A DNA stretch of 64,000 bases from Antedon mediterranea (GCF_964355755.1 NC_092672.1:29136501-29200500); one strand, 5' to 3'. Shown: positions 1-13,284, counted from the first letter of the stretch. The notes: generated by a model from the sequence alone, not told the origin. Made by a program: numbers and translations.

Positions 1-1110
1 AACACATGTACCATTCAGTACAGTTAATATTATATTACTTACAGTTGGTCTTTGATCAGAAATGTTTTATATGAACTTTATATAATATTCAGTGAGTATC
101 GCATTTTAACTGGTTTGATGTAACCTTTGATAAAAAATATCATTACTCTTGATCACTTCAAATTAATTCCCAGGCATTATTATTTAGACACTCTACTCTT
201 TTCCTAGGTGTGTTACATTGAAAGCTAAAACTATACATCACGGTGACAAGTTTAAGTTTTGTTTTGAAATTAAATCATTCATTTCATCAGTTAATAGTTT
301 GTCAGATTTTTGTATTTTTGGCTGCAATTGCCTTCCATAGAAAGTTCAAAGAAATCTATTTGAAATGTTGTCTGCTTTAAGTTGAAGACTTCAACAGAAA
401 TCAGGTTACATAATTACTGTAAATCAGTTTCCTATCATTCAGTTTCCTTAAAATGTATAACTAATAAGATTATAGTATCTTAATTGCCTTAAAAGTCAAT
501 TCAATTTGTTTTGGATTTATCCTTACATAAAAGAAAATAATTAACATATTTTCTGATTTACTTTAGTAAGTGTTTTTCAAGGCTAGGCCTCCATAAGTTA
601 CAAGAGCACCCATGGAGATTCTCTTGCAGGGAAAAGGGCTGCAGGCATCAAGGTATTACAAAAGAAAATCCATGCTGTGGGTTCCTAACTGTAATAACTC
701 ACTGAGGCTTAGCTGAAACATATCAGTTGCATTGAAAGGATTAGAAAGAAGAAAGGCGCAGTTTTGTTATTTGAATTGTCAACCTCGAGTGACAGTGTAG
801 AATGAGAAGATTATTTTAGCCTACACCCTGCACTTTTATTTCGTTTTCCTAGCGCGACAAATGCAAGTGGAGAAATGTTGGGATGGACCATATATAAGGG
901 TCTGTTTCTTCGGAAAAACAAGATTAATAACCCTTGTTATTACTCCCAATTTCTTTGAAGAAGAAACGGGACAGATTTTCAATAACCGGTTAAATGGCAA
1001 TGTGAAAATATCGGTTAGAAACACCCAAATGATTAGGGATTAGGATGCAAATTAACAGGAAAAAACTTTATAATTTTCCACTTAAATCACAAAAATACAT
1101 AAAGACATAC
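1..1110 (-). other. Intron of ACK/TNK-like kinase gene (partial)
   Basis: This stretch lies downstream (minus-strand sense) of the kinase exon ending at 1111. No further kinase exon, such as one encoding the VAIK lysine, could be read on the minus strand, so the remaining exons should lie beyond the left edge. It holds a short relic of the CTGTTTCTGC repeat family at 897-976 and otherwise unremarkable AT-rich DNA. Confidence 0.6.
897..976. repeat. Short inverted-repeat relic, CTGTTTCTGC family
   Basis: GGGTCTGTTTCTTC at the left is matched by inverted GAAGAAACGGGACA at the right. An AACCGGTTA word, typical of this family elsewhere in the window, follows just outside at about 983-992. It looks like a small decayed MITE inside the kinase intron. 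Confidence 0.45.
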
Positions 1111-1293
1111 TCTCTTGCCATCTTCATCTGTCCAGATACCCTGCATAACCTTGCCAAACTCTCCTTTCCCCAGCTCACGGTGTAACTGGGTAATTGACTC
1201 CGATGGAATGATGTGTTTACCAACTCGGTTATTCTCGTACGTTGGTGATTTTGGCATTGGTAATCTGTTTTTTGAAACATCTCGTGAGAATTT
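1111..1293 (-). CDS. ACK/TNK-family tyrosine kinase, exon with kinase glycine loop
   Basis: This internal exon encodes 61 residues, read on the minus strand from 1293 to 1111. It enters the protein kinase domain: HIIPSESITQLHRELGKGEF is followed by GKVMQGIWTDEDGKR. The LGKGEFGKV segment is the ATP-binding glycine-rich loop (GxGxFGxV), and the following GIWTDEDG resembles the ACK/PR2 branch of non-receptor tyrosine kinases. The acceptor is a TTTTCTACAG tract immediately upstream (plus-strand 1294-1297 gives ACAG). The donor is AGA|GTATGT (plus 1105-1110). Both boundaries are phase 0, as is the upstream SAM exon, so the two join in frame. Such kinases act in the cytoplasm, often downstream of Cdc42 and receptor signalling. 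The catalytic lysine, HRD and DFG motifs are not in this window. Assignment to the SAM-kinase family is firm; the exact orthologue is not. Confidence 0.85.
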
Positions 1294-4200
1294 CTGTAGA
1301 AAATAAAATTAAATTTTGAGCAATTATGTAATTGTGACTACAGTATTCTTCCAAACATGTATGTATAGTTACTGTATCTGATTAATTGTACACCTCAGTC
1401 AGTCATCAAACGACAGAAGATAAGACAACAGATTATTTAGGTGCACCAAAATGCTTAGTAGACGATCCTCCTATTGCAACTGGAACTTGGCTCATTTTAA
1501 AAAATAATTTAAAAAAAATTTAAGATGCTATTTTAAAGATAGCATGTTTACATGTACATCAAAATTATTCTTTTAAACAATAGAAAAGATACAATAATAA
1601 TCAGTCCATATGATTGAAAAATTGTTTAAAAAGCAACATTTCTAGTAGTACGAGTAGGAGCAAATGAAAAAGTTCTGAAACATAAAATGGTGATTTGACT
1701 TAATTTAGGTCAACTCTTGCATGCTGTTCTCTGTTAGGTCAATTAAAACTTCCTTAATATTATTAGTGATTACCCCAGATAACTGATTATATAAGCCATT
1801 GCAATTTGTGACACACCACAAATCGTTCTACTGGCATCAGTGTTAATGTCATACTTATTTTAGCATGGAGGTATACCGCCATGATTTTAGAAATAATAAG
1901 AATTTGTCTTTTCTTCAGTAGAAAACAGGCTAAATATATCATGGAAAGATTTCTGTGATATTCAATATTTCGGTATCAAATTTTGTCCAGGTCAAAAACT
2001 AATGTGACTAACAAGTAATGCGATAAGTTTATTTGATCTTTTAGAATATAGTCAACAAGATTGTGAGATTAAAAAAAACTAAGTTATGTATACACAAATA
2101 AATCCCATTAATATTTATCAAATGATTACAGTCCCTTTAAATACATCTCCAATAAACTGTGAAATTAGATTTCTCAATACAAGGATAACAAAACAGAGTA
2201 TTTATGTAAAGTCTATCACCTGAAGAATGTAAACACTGTATATTGGAGTCTCGTGGGTTTTACAAGACCCCCTTCATGGTTTAGCTTTGTATTTTGGATT
2301 TAGCTTGAAAGGTAGCAATACTATCATGACCTACCCCCTTGTGATAAATCATACACTTCCTAAAGAATACAGTGCCATGACAAGTCAGATTGGAATGTCA
2401 CAAAATGTTGGAATGTCACATAGGATCTTTTCCTGTATTCATCTATTTCCCCATAGGAATAAATTAAAATAGAAAATACAATAACAATAAATATTGCCAA
2501 GGATTTGGTTTTTTTTAAAGGAAAACTGAGTTCAACTTCTGTTGATTTTAACTTAAACAGCAGCAGTTTTGTATGTGGGCTATTTTTATGGTACGTTTTT
2601 GACTTAATATCATTTTTAATTAATAATTAAACTGTCCAAAATTGTAATTGTGTTTCACAGGTAATAAACACTCACTTAAATTAAGTTGCCATAGTAAAAT
2701 CGATTTAAAAAATGTCCAATTGTACAAATTCTTAATGTTTACACCTATTTTTGTATCACATCACAATTTTTTAGCTATTTATTGTAGCAGTACTTTCTTA
2801 ATTGTCATGAGTCGTTCTATAAACTATACAGACTAATTATTACTGTAGTTTTTCAAGTCTATCAGTGGCAGTTTAAAACCTTCACTGGCTGCAAAATACT
2901 CGGCAAAAATAATAATAATTGTGTTACTGTACTTGCAGAAACAGAGTTAAATTTGTTTAGTTAATACAGTAATACAGATTGTTTTATACTAGATGTGATT
3001 ACAGAATACTCTACATTTTTTTTACAGTATACAGTAGGTGGTAGAAAGAAGCTATTTTATGCATACATACAGTACAGTAGGCTACTTACAGTACTATGGT
3101 GGTAGATTTTATTTCATACAGTAGGATTGTATTGCATTTTTATTTAGGATCTTTTCCCACATTTGATCACTCATTTCTAAAGGTCATTGACCTGTATCAA
3201 TATCTTGTGTAGAAACAATGTTTGTTGATACTTTGTACCAATACAATGGTGACTGATGACCATTTGACCAAACCTGATAAAAGGCCAAACTATTAGAATG
3301 TAACTACAGTATATTTAACCAATGGCTGGTGACAGATCTACTGGCCTTCCCTGTGGCAAGAAAATAACTGATTACTGTATGTGTATCCATGGTTTCTAGT
3401 TGCCTGATCAAACTTAATATTTTTCAAAATATAATTATTGCATTGTTGCATTTAATTACTAAATTTATTACCAAAAACCTTAATTTAACATAATTAAAAA
3501 AATAGTTGGATCAAGGTCAACGGCAGTCAATCAAATATTCAATATTTTTATAAGCTACACAGGAATAACCAGTTAAATTCAAACCCCAACAGTTATTATC
3601 AATTTTTTTGCAGCAAAAACATGAACATTGATTTTAATAATGAAATACAAAATGTGGACATACTGTAGCATAATACACTACAATGACATTTCTTAAACAA
3701 GATGAATTTGATCAAATTATGCTATTTTTACTAGTTTCAGTAAAAAATAATTGATTGTTTTATCATTCAAAGGTGAGAATTCTAGAACATTCTATTGCCA
3801 TAAAAGGTGGGAATTTATTCATTTTCCAAAATAGTGTGTACCCTCTAACCTATTGTCACTAACCTCCAGGAGAACCATAGATCAACATGATTACTCCATG
3901 AAAATCGTCATAGTCAATCAAAGGTTAAAGTTTATTCTTCAGAAACACCTTTTCAGCAACTTCATTTTAAATATTGAAAATGTTACAGTGGGTAAAAACA
4001 ATTCAATTCAAAGCCAACTGAATGAATGTGAAATTATGATACTGTACCTTTAAAGCAAAAGGTATAGTAATATGTTCAATTCAATGATTAAATAAAAGAC
4101 AAATTTCAATTGTATAATTTTTTTCTGTCCTTAATCAGTTTGGTGTGACATGTTTTTCATTTACCTACTACTTCCTAAACAACTTTGTAAATAATTTGAT

Positions 4201-4268
4201 TTCAGGATTGAACCATGGACCCTGGGATTGGAAGGCAAGGACGTTTACCACCAAATTACAGCTCCACT
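4201..4268 (-). repeat. tRNA-Gly-like SINE head
   Basis: On the minus strand the sequence reads like the front of a tRNA: GGAGCTGTAATTTGGTGGTAA gives an A-box-like segment and GGTTCAATCC a B box. A better preserved relative is at 49955-50058. The stems do not pair well, so this is a SINE relic and not a functional tRNA gene. Confidence 0.55.
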
Positions 4269-4962
4269 TCTGATTATTTTACTGTATTTGTATCTGTTAT
4301 AGCCTCACGGAAGAACATCCATTATTGGCTGATTTTTTTTTGCATGCAGCAGAAATGAACCAACATACAAACTTTTGTATCATTGCTATTTATTTATCTT
4401 CACTTTATCTTGTATCTTATTTCATTTTTCAACTTAGCTCAACCAAAGGAAACAGTCTCTCAAAATCCATTGTATTGAATACTTTCAGACATATTTTATA
4501 CAGTATAAACATTTTAAGTACACTCTTATGTATTGTGGTCAAAAACAGTTAGCTTTGGTCAAACATAACAGTGTCCACTTTCAGGAAAAACATCTTGTGT
4601 GATGACAAATTTTAGGTCAGATCATAATAAGAGGTCAGAGTGGCCACTTACAAGTCATCAAACAACTCCTTTAAGGACTTTCTCAGGTAACCATCAATTC
4701 AAGGTAAATAAAGAAAATTTATGACAAGGATGTTAAAGTTTTATCATGGTGTGTGTTCATAGTTTAGTGATAAGATACAGTGCTGTTGCTACTGGAAGGA
4801 ATGCTGGTTAAAAATAAACTTGGCCTGTTGAATTTGATACTTCAGGACATTATTTCACTTTTGCTATGCAAACATAAGAGAAAAACGTTTGATTACTGTA
4901 CTGTATATACAGTATGTAATTATTCTAAGTATAAAGCAAGGTGGGATGGGCTTCGAATTCCT

Positions 4963-5316
4963 AAAGCGTAGTTCTCACTAGGACACAATGCAAATCAGCG
5001 ACGTATTGATGCAAAGTGCTATATATTGCGTAATCACAAGTGGGAACAGACAACTCAACAGTGCTGCAAACAGCGGGAAATTAAATCAGTTTGATTTCAT
5101 GCAACACGCATGGACACTGGAAAACACATACAGTAGTACAGCGCGTAACCAAGTACGGAAGGTGAACCAGGTCAAAGTCTAAGGCAACTAACGTGGACGC
5201 GTAATAAGCATGTTTAATTTCACGCAGACGGAGGCAAACACAATTATTGAAAGGGCATTAAATTGTTATATTGCATAGGTTGTTACACGTTGCGTCGCTA
5301 GTGTGAAACACGCGTT
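4963..5316. mobile_element. Non-autonomous DNA transposon with TIRs
   Basis: The left end AAGCGTAGTTCTCACTAG and the right end, read in reverse complement (AACGCGTGTTTCACACTAG), form imperfect terminal inverted repeats around ~350 bp without a gene. Related ends occur at 48793-48976 and inside the duplications at 46.6 and 52.3 kb. The superfamily is not determined. It sits in the kinase intron close to the SAM exon. Confidence 0.5.
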
Positions 5317-5481
5317 ACAGTACTTGAAAGTTAAGTACTGTAGGCCTACTACTGCACAGTCTATTTACAATCATTTTTCTTGAGAAAAAGAGGATCAGTG
5401 CTTGATACTAATAATACCTGACCGTTACACTGCTCAGATATTATAAAGTTTACAAAATTTTTTTAATAATAATAATTTCAC

Positions 5482-5746
5482 CTTTTTAATTTTTCCAAAA
5501 GCCCCTTTTGGGAACTCTTTGTGGTAACATTTCTTGAGTCTTCTAATCTCTGGTTTGGTCATCCCAATCTCGGTAAGGTCATCGTCCTCAACAAACTTGA
5601 ACTGCTGCGGACTTGTGACGCGCATTTTTCCCGTGAAATCATTGTAGTAATGGTCGAGCTCGGACTCCACCAGAAAGTCGTATAGATCCTTAATTTGGGT
5701 CATGTTTTCTTATCGTTTTAGTCAATCTGAAATCTCATTGTAAGAT
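5482..5746 (-). CDS. ACK/TNK-family tyrosine kinase, start-codon exon with SAM domain
   Basis: This exon is read on the minus strand. An acceptor (TTATCTTTCAG) ends at 5747, 43 nt of 5' UTR follow, and translation starts at the ATG at 5703. An in-frame TAA 9 nt upstream of that ATG supports the start. The coding part (5482-5703) is exactly 74 codons and ends phase 0 at AAG|GTGAAA. It encodes an N-terminal SAM domain: LYDFLVESELDHYY, SPQQFKFVEDDDLTEIGM and KPEIRRLKKCYHKEFPKGAFG. The QFKFVEDDDLTEIGM..PE.RRLKK pattern is characteristic of ACK/TNK-type non-receptor tyrosine kinases. In that family the N-terminal SAM domain mediates membrane association and self-association. The next exon in the window (1111-1293) supplies the start of the kinase domain. 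Upstream 5' UTR exons and the promoter should lie to the right and were not identified with confidence. Confidence 0.88.
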
Positions 5747-7184
5747 CTGAAAGATAAGAAAATATTCTGGTAAATATCACAATAATGTATATTTTCATAA
5801 CATGAAACAATTCTTATTATCAAACCAATTACGATGAACATTTACAATCATATATTTTTTTTTTTTTAAATGTGACCTAATAATAGGTACTGTACTGTAC
5901 AATGATAAAATGGAGAAAGGGGTCTTACCATCTCAAATCATTTCATTTATTTATTTAACAAAAAAACAACAATAAAAACCAGTCATAAAAAACAAAAGCG
6001 ACCTAAGACACTGTGAATCAATGAGTCAAATTTACAACAACCAACATCATCTTGGATTACAGTACTGTATATTGTAAATTTCGACAAATTTATTTTATTT
6101 TATGATAATGCAATAAAAAGATGTTTAGAATAAACAAAACACAATAAAGATGATCAATGTGAATTGTAAGTGATAGATTAGAAACAAATTAAGTCAACAG
6201 CAGGAAAGATAATACCATACTGCACATGCATAATGATATCTTAAGAATTATGAGATACAGTACTGTAATAGGTGATAATAATCATATCTTCAATTCCATA
6301 AATTAACATTAAATTATTTCACACCCTACATTACATCTACAGTAACAACATATTCATTATATTCATTTATATTTTTTAGGCATGAAGTGATTTCTAAATT
6401 TTATAAGAATTAATAAACAATAAATTATGTTTTTGCTTTTTGATGCAATTTAAAGATTATAAATTACCAAAATTTGCACTATCCTGACATACAAATGAAA
6501 GCCTATTTTTTATTTATATTTAATAGAAATACTGTATTATAACTAAGTGTATACAGTATAGTTATCATATTAGGCCTGTTTTATTTCTAAAAAGTCGAAT
6601 AATGTCTAATAATAAATAAAAATAGAAATCAGGACAAGACCATCAGTCTTGGAGGGGTGCAATTACTTTTTGAGTTTATGTTCTCCACTGGAAATTGGAA
6701 TGGAAAAGGCCTATGTCGGTTTATTCAGGTAAAATAGGCAGGAATTATATGCTTTAAGGTAATACTACATACAAAAAGGGAAAAAGAAATTGAACTGTAT
6801 GCAAAATAATCATAAAACTTCTAATATTTTAAATATATTTTATTATCACTAATCCACATTTCAACAATGTATTAGGTCTACTACAGTATTACATCATCAC
6901 TCAAAAATACCAGAGAATTTTGCAATGTCAATTACGTACTTAAGATTAAAATCTTAAATGGGATTAAACTTCACGTTTTAAGTGAAATCACACTCGTTTC
7001 TAGGGCAAACCAACACATGCATCAGATTCCTTACCCAGCATGCAAAGACAGAATCATCGTTGGAAATGTATGCATTAAAATTACAAGGCACCAGTCTATA
7101 TGACTTTATTTATGTCAGCTATAAATAATGTTTAATTCTATATACAGATTTTATCAATGGAACAGATCTTAAAGCAAAAATACA
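5747..7184. other. AT-rich non-coding stretch
   Basis: This stretch lies upstream of the SAM exon, so it is probably kinase-gene intron or 5' flank. I see no coding pattern, only homopolymer and AT-rich runs and scattered TACTGTA words. Confidence 0.5.
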
Positions 7185-7700
7185 GTTAGAACCTCTATTA
7201 GGGGCTATCTTAGGGACCCAAAAATGTCCCTTAATAGGGGTGACCTCTAAATAGAGGTTGGACATACTGTAGTGTTAAAACTATATTCATTCATTTGTTT
7301 CAAAAGTGTCGTTTATACTGTAGGGGTGTCCCCTGAATAGAAGTTGGCGGTAGTTTTAAAACATTACAGTTCTTCATCTGTCCTCTGAATAGGAATGTCC
7401 CCTTAAAAGAGGTTGGCCATAGGGTTAAAACATGTATCCCCTCATTTGTGTCATGGCAAAGTGTTAAAACATTAAACTGTATTCCTTCATCTGTCCTCTG
7501 AATAGGGATGTCCTCCTACTAATAGAAGTTGTCGGTAGTTTTAAAACATTACAGTATATTTCTTCATCTGTCCTCTGAATACGAATGTCCCCTTAAAAGA
7601 GGTTGGCCGTAGGGTTAAAACATGCATCACCTCATTCATTGTCATTGTCATGGGAAAGTGGTCTTTTAATAGGTGTGTCCTCTCATCTATTTTTATGGGA
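7185..7700. repeat. Internally repetitive element, 'tgtccccttaa..aggttggc' units
   Basis: Several imperfect units share ATGTCCCCTTAAAAGAGG, TTGGCCGTAGGGTTAAAACA and TTCATCTGTCCTCTGAATA. The ~235-bp segments around 7320-7420 and 7530-7630 are clearly related. The left end, AACCTCTATTAGGGG, has an inverted counterpart (CTCTAAATAGAGGTT) nearby. A related block lies at 9395-9645. I read it as a decayed MITE-like repeat with internal duplication, without coding potential. Confidence 0.6.
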
Positions 7701-8789
7701 AAATTTCCCAAAGGGGAGACTCGTCTACCTTGTAGTGCTGTACAGTACTAATCAGTGTAAGCCTACAAGGTATTCCTGTAAAGAAACCCACTTCCAAATT
7801 TTCTTGGTAAAAACAGATTAGGTAAATTGCCAAATTCCACACTAAACAGTTTACAATTCTTAGATTTCAAAGTTTGTGGTGATAATGATAAATAAATTCT
7901 ATTAAATATTTGTAATTATTACAAAGAATTTGATGTAAGATAAGATCAACAAATAGATTGTAAACATTCCTTATCTATGAATCACAGATCTATAATTTAT
8001 TTAATTAATGGAGTCACAGATGTTTATAGTGTTTCTTTACTGGTGTGTTACAATAGGCATTGATTAGGGATACAGTGTGCAATTGTTCATTAAGAATTCT
8101 GAAGTCTTAAAATCCATTGTGTAAATACAGTTTATAGTTGCGAAGTCCAGTAGAAAGGTAGCTACAGTAGGGTAACCCAATGGTATTGACTGATACCTCG
8201 AAACACTGTAATAAATGAAGATGTACAGTACGTCCCATATAACTTTATACACACACTGTAATAAGTCGATGTTCTGTTCTGAACTTGGCCCTGTATTTTT
8301 ATTGATGGCAGAATAAAGAATTAGAAAGTTTATGTATTGTATAAACATACAGCAAGCTTACACATACTGTACATGGCATGCACAGCTCCTGAAATTACAT
8401 CATAAAGGAGAATCTAAACCCATGTCGGCCATTACGTGTCAAATCAACCAGATTTATAAAAAGTTTCCACCTTTTCCGACTCGGATTTTGACGAAACTAT
8501 TGAACGAAATATAACCCACTATATGTGAAAAACCAACCCATCAAAAAATTAGCCATATATGATACTGCATGTACAGTACTGTAGTTTCGGAGATATTGAC
8601 GCCACCACTTTTGTTTAAGCATACTCTGTACGTACATTATTTATAAACTGATTGTACCCTTGAACAATTTTAAGTAAGAGCACACAGCATCTTTTTTGTT
8701 TCAACCAGTAGTATGTCACACATCTATTATTAAATATCATAACACATAGCATGGGCTTGAATCATTTGTAAGGATATAATGAATTAGAA

Positions 8790-8830
8790 CCACCCCCGGC
8801 CCCCTCCCCCCCCCCCCCACCCCTTCCCAG
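8790..8830. repeat. C-rich low-complexity tract
   Basis: An almost pure cytosine stretch (CCCCCGGCCCCCTCC then a run of C) is followed by an A run. The base composition contrasts sharply with its AT-rich surroundings. Confidence 0.8.
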
Positions 8831-9270
8831 AAAAAAAAAATATACAGAAACATTTAAATGCTAAACTAATTTCAGCATTTTATTTCAAAAAGACTGCCTA
8901 AATGATCATATACCTGGCTTACTCAAGGACACAAGTCAATTTCCACAGAATGAATAGACACAAATATCATATCTTCCGATTTAATTGCGGTCTTTCCATG
9001 AATTTTTGGTAAGAATTGGCACAGCATGATGCCATATAAGGTTCTTTTAAAACGTTGGCACGTAGAGGAGCATGTAGCTTAATTTGATTAACTAACACAT
9101 GTTTACATATGAACGGTCTTATTAAGCAATGTCGACAACATCTTTATTTCATTTACGTAATAAAGCAATTTGTAATAAGGTTTCTCAAATTACTGTAGAA
9201 TATGTAAATTAGGTACTGCAGATAAATGGACGATACTACTGTAATGCAGACTTACTACACATGAAGATAT

Positions 9271-9303
9271 CATAAATAAATAAATAAATAAATAAATAAA
9301 TAT
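9271..9303. repeat. (AAAT)n microsatellite
   Basis: About eight AAAT units in a row. Confidence 0.9.
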
Positions 9304-9394
9304 GGATTGGCGACAAGCTTGATTTAATATGGAAATTCTAATTATTATTATATTACAAATATTACTTTCATTTTCAACAGCATACTGTACACTA

Positions 9395-9645
9395 CAGTAT
9401 AACACCATTAACAAAGGGGACACTTTACCTTGATACGGTACAGTATGTTTTAAGTTATGTATTAAATATACCCTACTATATTTCAGGGGACACCCTTTAG
9501 TAAAAGGATATTTTCCTTTGAAACGAACAAGGGACATGAGTATGTTTTAAAGACTATTGCCAACCTCTATTCAGGGGACAACAACTGTAACTGAAGTGGA
9601 CACTTTGCTTCCCTGGAGTTGTCCCCTTAATGCCAGCAGTTCTAC
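9395..9645. repeat. Second copy of the 'ggggacacc' repeat family
   Basis: It shares TTCAGGGGACA, AACCTCTATTCAGGGGAC and TTGTCCCCTTAA words with 7185-7700, partly in inverted arrangement, and is non-coding. Confidence 0.5.
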
Positions 9646-10846
9646 ACTTTATACTGATATTTCTAGTAAAACTCTGAATTTGCAGCTTTTATAGAATCAA
9701 ATCTTTCCAAATAATTACTATGCAAAAATTTATGCATTCAAACAACTCTATCAGTATCACGATCAATCATTGAACAACTGAACAGCAGCAAATGAGAATT
9801 TCTTTTTACATAACAAATCTATTCTTAATCCTCCTAAAGCTACTAGGATAGATTTTTGTTATAGATTGAAATTTGTGAATTGTTTGCAATTGATTTTTGT
9901 CGTAAATGGCTAATCCTGTTTACTTTCAGAGCAAAATAATTATATTTCTTTAAAAATTAGAAAAAAGAGAATTCAGTACAGGCGGTATTCTCATCTTTTT
10001 TTTAAATCAGTATTAAAATACCTGACAAAAGAAATAAAAAGAATCAGTCTTACTCTTAAGTTAAACTGTAAGTAGTTCAGAAATAAATACACAAGAAAAA
10101 TGCATTGTTTAAGATTGTCACAAAGGATACTGTAGGAAGAGTAGTGTAAAGGCGAGTCACACCACAAACATTATGAATAATACCAGTAAAAAAATATTCA
10201 ACTAATCATAGCATAAATTCAATAAACATCCAATTGTACAGCCCCAATTGTAGACGAATTTGTCCATAAAGGCCACCCATCACAAATGAATAATGAGATA
10301 ATTATGCCATGGACACAGTAGATTAATTACTCCATTAAGATGCTTACAGATCACCTTAGAAAAACAATTTATTAAAATAATCAATCATGAATAGCACTGT
10401 AGAAATTTCACTGACTAAAAATAGAAATTTACATAAACACTATGTTGTGTAAGAGTATAACTAAAATTGATGTACATGTAAAGCATTTATTATTCTACTA
10501 CCTGAAATAATTTTCTATTCATGTGAATCAAAAGCTTTGACTAATTCGCATGCGTAATAATATTTTCATACTGCGACATGAACGAAATGCAGATAACAGG
10601 CTTTAAGGTTCTTTTTTATCATTTTTGAAACTACTGTAAGAAACAACTTGTAAATACTGTTTTCTAGTACAAGAAATTGCATGTTTTAAACAATGATTCT
10701 GTGTATAACTTACTAATAGAACTTGAAGAATCCCTTGACACCAATATGGTATTTAATTAAGGGATCACAGCGAAAGAGGTGTATAACATGTACAGTAACT
10801 ACTAGTACTGCACAGGCATCACCTATATTCTGAGGAAATCCCTTAA
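9646..10846. other. AT-rich non-coding stretch
   Basis: I see nothing beyond AT-rich sequence and scattered short words. Confidence 0.5.
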
Positions 10847-11984
10847 AATGGACCTGAAATGGATTTTCGATTTTTTTCATTTTAGAATGATGTTTTGGGG
10901 GCTATTAGGTGTTGCTAGAATGTATATTGTTACAAAATATAAATTGGCCCTTTTGGGGAAAGCCCCATTTGAAAATCAAAAAAATTTGCGGGTGACGTCA
11001 CTTTGCGAATATATTCCTATCCCTCCAATGGAAAATTTGCAGTTTTTTGGCTATAACTCTTAAAATCTATGGAGTATTTTCTAAAAAATGCTTGTGCATT
11101 TGCAGAAACGTATTTAGAATTTTTTTAGATAAAATTATTACCGTATAAACGGTTATTCATCGAGTAAATGACGATTTAAAATCTTAAAATCAACGGTTTT
11201 TTTCTGGCAATACCGAAGTTGGCCTGGCAACGTTGTCCGGGATACAGCTCCGTGCGCAATGATGCGTATCCATATTTTCCGTTCGTGTATTTTGTATATC
11301 GTTCGTAATTTATACTGCTAAAATGTGTTAGTTTCTTTAGTTTTTAGTTTAGCAGAATTAAATTAGTAATATGAGATGATAATTTATTTGTCACGAATCA
11401 GGCAGTTCGAAAACGAATTTTATTCATATTTTACTTTGGCTTGACAATGAGCGAAGCAAGTTGTTGATATCGCTTTGGTCCTTGGATGCACATGAAACGG
11501 AGCCTCGCCGCATGATGTGGGTGGTGGATCGACTCCGCGCGCTGGATTGAGGGGCCTAGGCTTAGTAAAGGTTTGGGAGGTAGGCCTTCTAAATTCGGGT
11601 TTTAGAACAAACGAAGTACATTTTAGGGACCTATATTTCAACAACATTAGGTATTGAATAAATTAGTATTAGTGTCAACGCTTCGCGTATCTTTCCAGGC
11701 CGTCGATCATTCACTGACTATCGGGCGGCATATACACGCTCTCGATATCATCGTGTGTATATGTGTATGTGACGTCGTGAATATAGAGGCTTCCGACGGC
11801 CGTTAAAATAGAATATTGCAATGGCGTGGGTAATTTTCACTAATTTACCATGGTATCTTAAAATTTCGTTTTTACTCAAAATACTATACATTTTATTTTT
11901 ATTTGTATGGGTTTGTGTTAATTTGATACATTTAAATAACATGTGTGAATTTCTTGAAAATCAAAATTCCATTTCAGGTCCATT
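10847..11984. mobile_element. TTAA-target non-autonomous transposon (1.14 kb)
   Basis: The element begins AATGGACCTGAAATGGA at 10847. It ends with the exact inverted copy of that 17-mer at 11968-11984, and similarity continues inward for another ~12 bp. TTAA lies immediately outside both ends (10843-10846 and 11985-11988). A TTAA target duplication is the signature of piggyBac- or Kolobok-type transposases. No transposase reading frame is present, so it is non-autonomous. Confidence 0.85.
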
Positions 11985-13284
11985 TTAAAGGAGACAATTT
12001 ATTGGGTCCTGAAAAGGTGTTCCATAATGTTATCAGTGTGGTTTTGTACAGTAAATTACTTTTCATTTCTTTACAGATCAATACAACATTAAAACTAACC
12101 TACATTCCTTTATCCTTAAAAACAGGTCACAGACTAAAATAATATTATTCAATTCAATAACAACTGCAATGGTGGAAAGGCCAATTAAATTTATTTGAAA
12201 TAACATTGAAATCACACTTTGATATCAAATTATCATAATGCCTTGCAACAAACATTTACCATCAAGGTCGTATACAATTTACTGTAACCTAGTATGTATT
12301 AAACACTGAAAATTGATAATTCACAGTTTGTAAATGATTTTAAACTGAAATTGTTGCCTTTTACTACATTCCCTGGAAAATAATTACAAGATTCTTCTTC
12401 ATGCTGTTGGTAAACTTTTGTAGTGTTTAGACGCCATACGTCCACTGGTACTCGGTGAGAGAGCGAACGACAAAATACCTCGAACAAATTTGGCAGTCGC
12501 CATGCCAGTTGACTTTCATGTGCGCATCATAATGTCTATATCATACTGTAGCGTAAGTAGTCAATGGGCATATAAAAAATGACGTCAAATGGTATCAGTT
12601 GAGACAGAATCGACGTGCAAATCAAAAAAATCCCTATTATTGCGAGGGAACCAAATCATAAAATTTGTTTAGAATGTGCATTTTTTTTTATTCTGCGAGC
12701 ATGATTGTACCAATACACATTTCTTTTCAAACATATATTCTTTCCTTCTAAAACATTTATAATTTCAGTACAGCCAGACTAAAAACTGTTCTTTTTCAAT
12801 ATTTTAACTCGTAAAATATTCTAACCATACATAAATTTTTTATTTATTTTTTTTTTTTTTACAATTTCATTTTGTAATACTGTATTGTAATCTATATTAC
12901 ATGTGAAAAAGAAACTAGAGCCACAGATAAGTAAATCTAATTGGTTGGATAACTTTAATTGGATACTGTACTCTCAAAGTACCACCCACTCTTCACTCAA
13001 GTTCTACTGTAATCCCTTTAGGAAATTCAGATGTTGAAACATAATATTTCCATTTATGAAAGTGAAATTTAGAAGGCATAACATCCATAGATCACATGAC
13101 TTGTAAAGATAACAACAAACTTCTGGTTTAAAAGACCACCTACTGTACACTCAGGTGCAGGATTGGCTGTGGCATAAAAAATAACACTCTCCTACTGTAG
13201 AACATCCAATAATGCCCTCAGTTTTGTTTCTGATATTATAGTACAGTATAGTAGTAAAGTAGTATTCCAAAAATGATAATACAG
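11985..13284. other. AT-rich non-coding stretch
   Basis: No coding pattern is recognised. Poly-A/T runs occur around 12.8 kb. Confidence 0.5.

Larger units (their letters stand above)
1294..5481 (-). other. Intron of ACK/TNK-like kinase gene
   Basis: A 4,188-bp intron lies between the SAM exon and the kinase-loop exon. It begins GTGAAA next to 5482 and ends TTCTACAG at 1294. I found no convincing extra exon inside it. It contains a tRNA-derived SINE fragment (4201-4268) and a terminal-inverted-repeat element (4963-5316) lying 165 bp from the SAM exon's donor site. The rest is AT-rich sequence with many TACTGTA/TACAGTA words. Confidence 0.7.
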
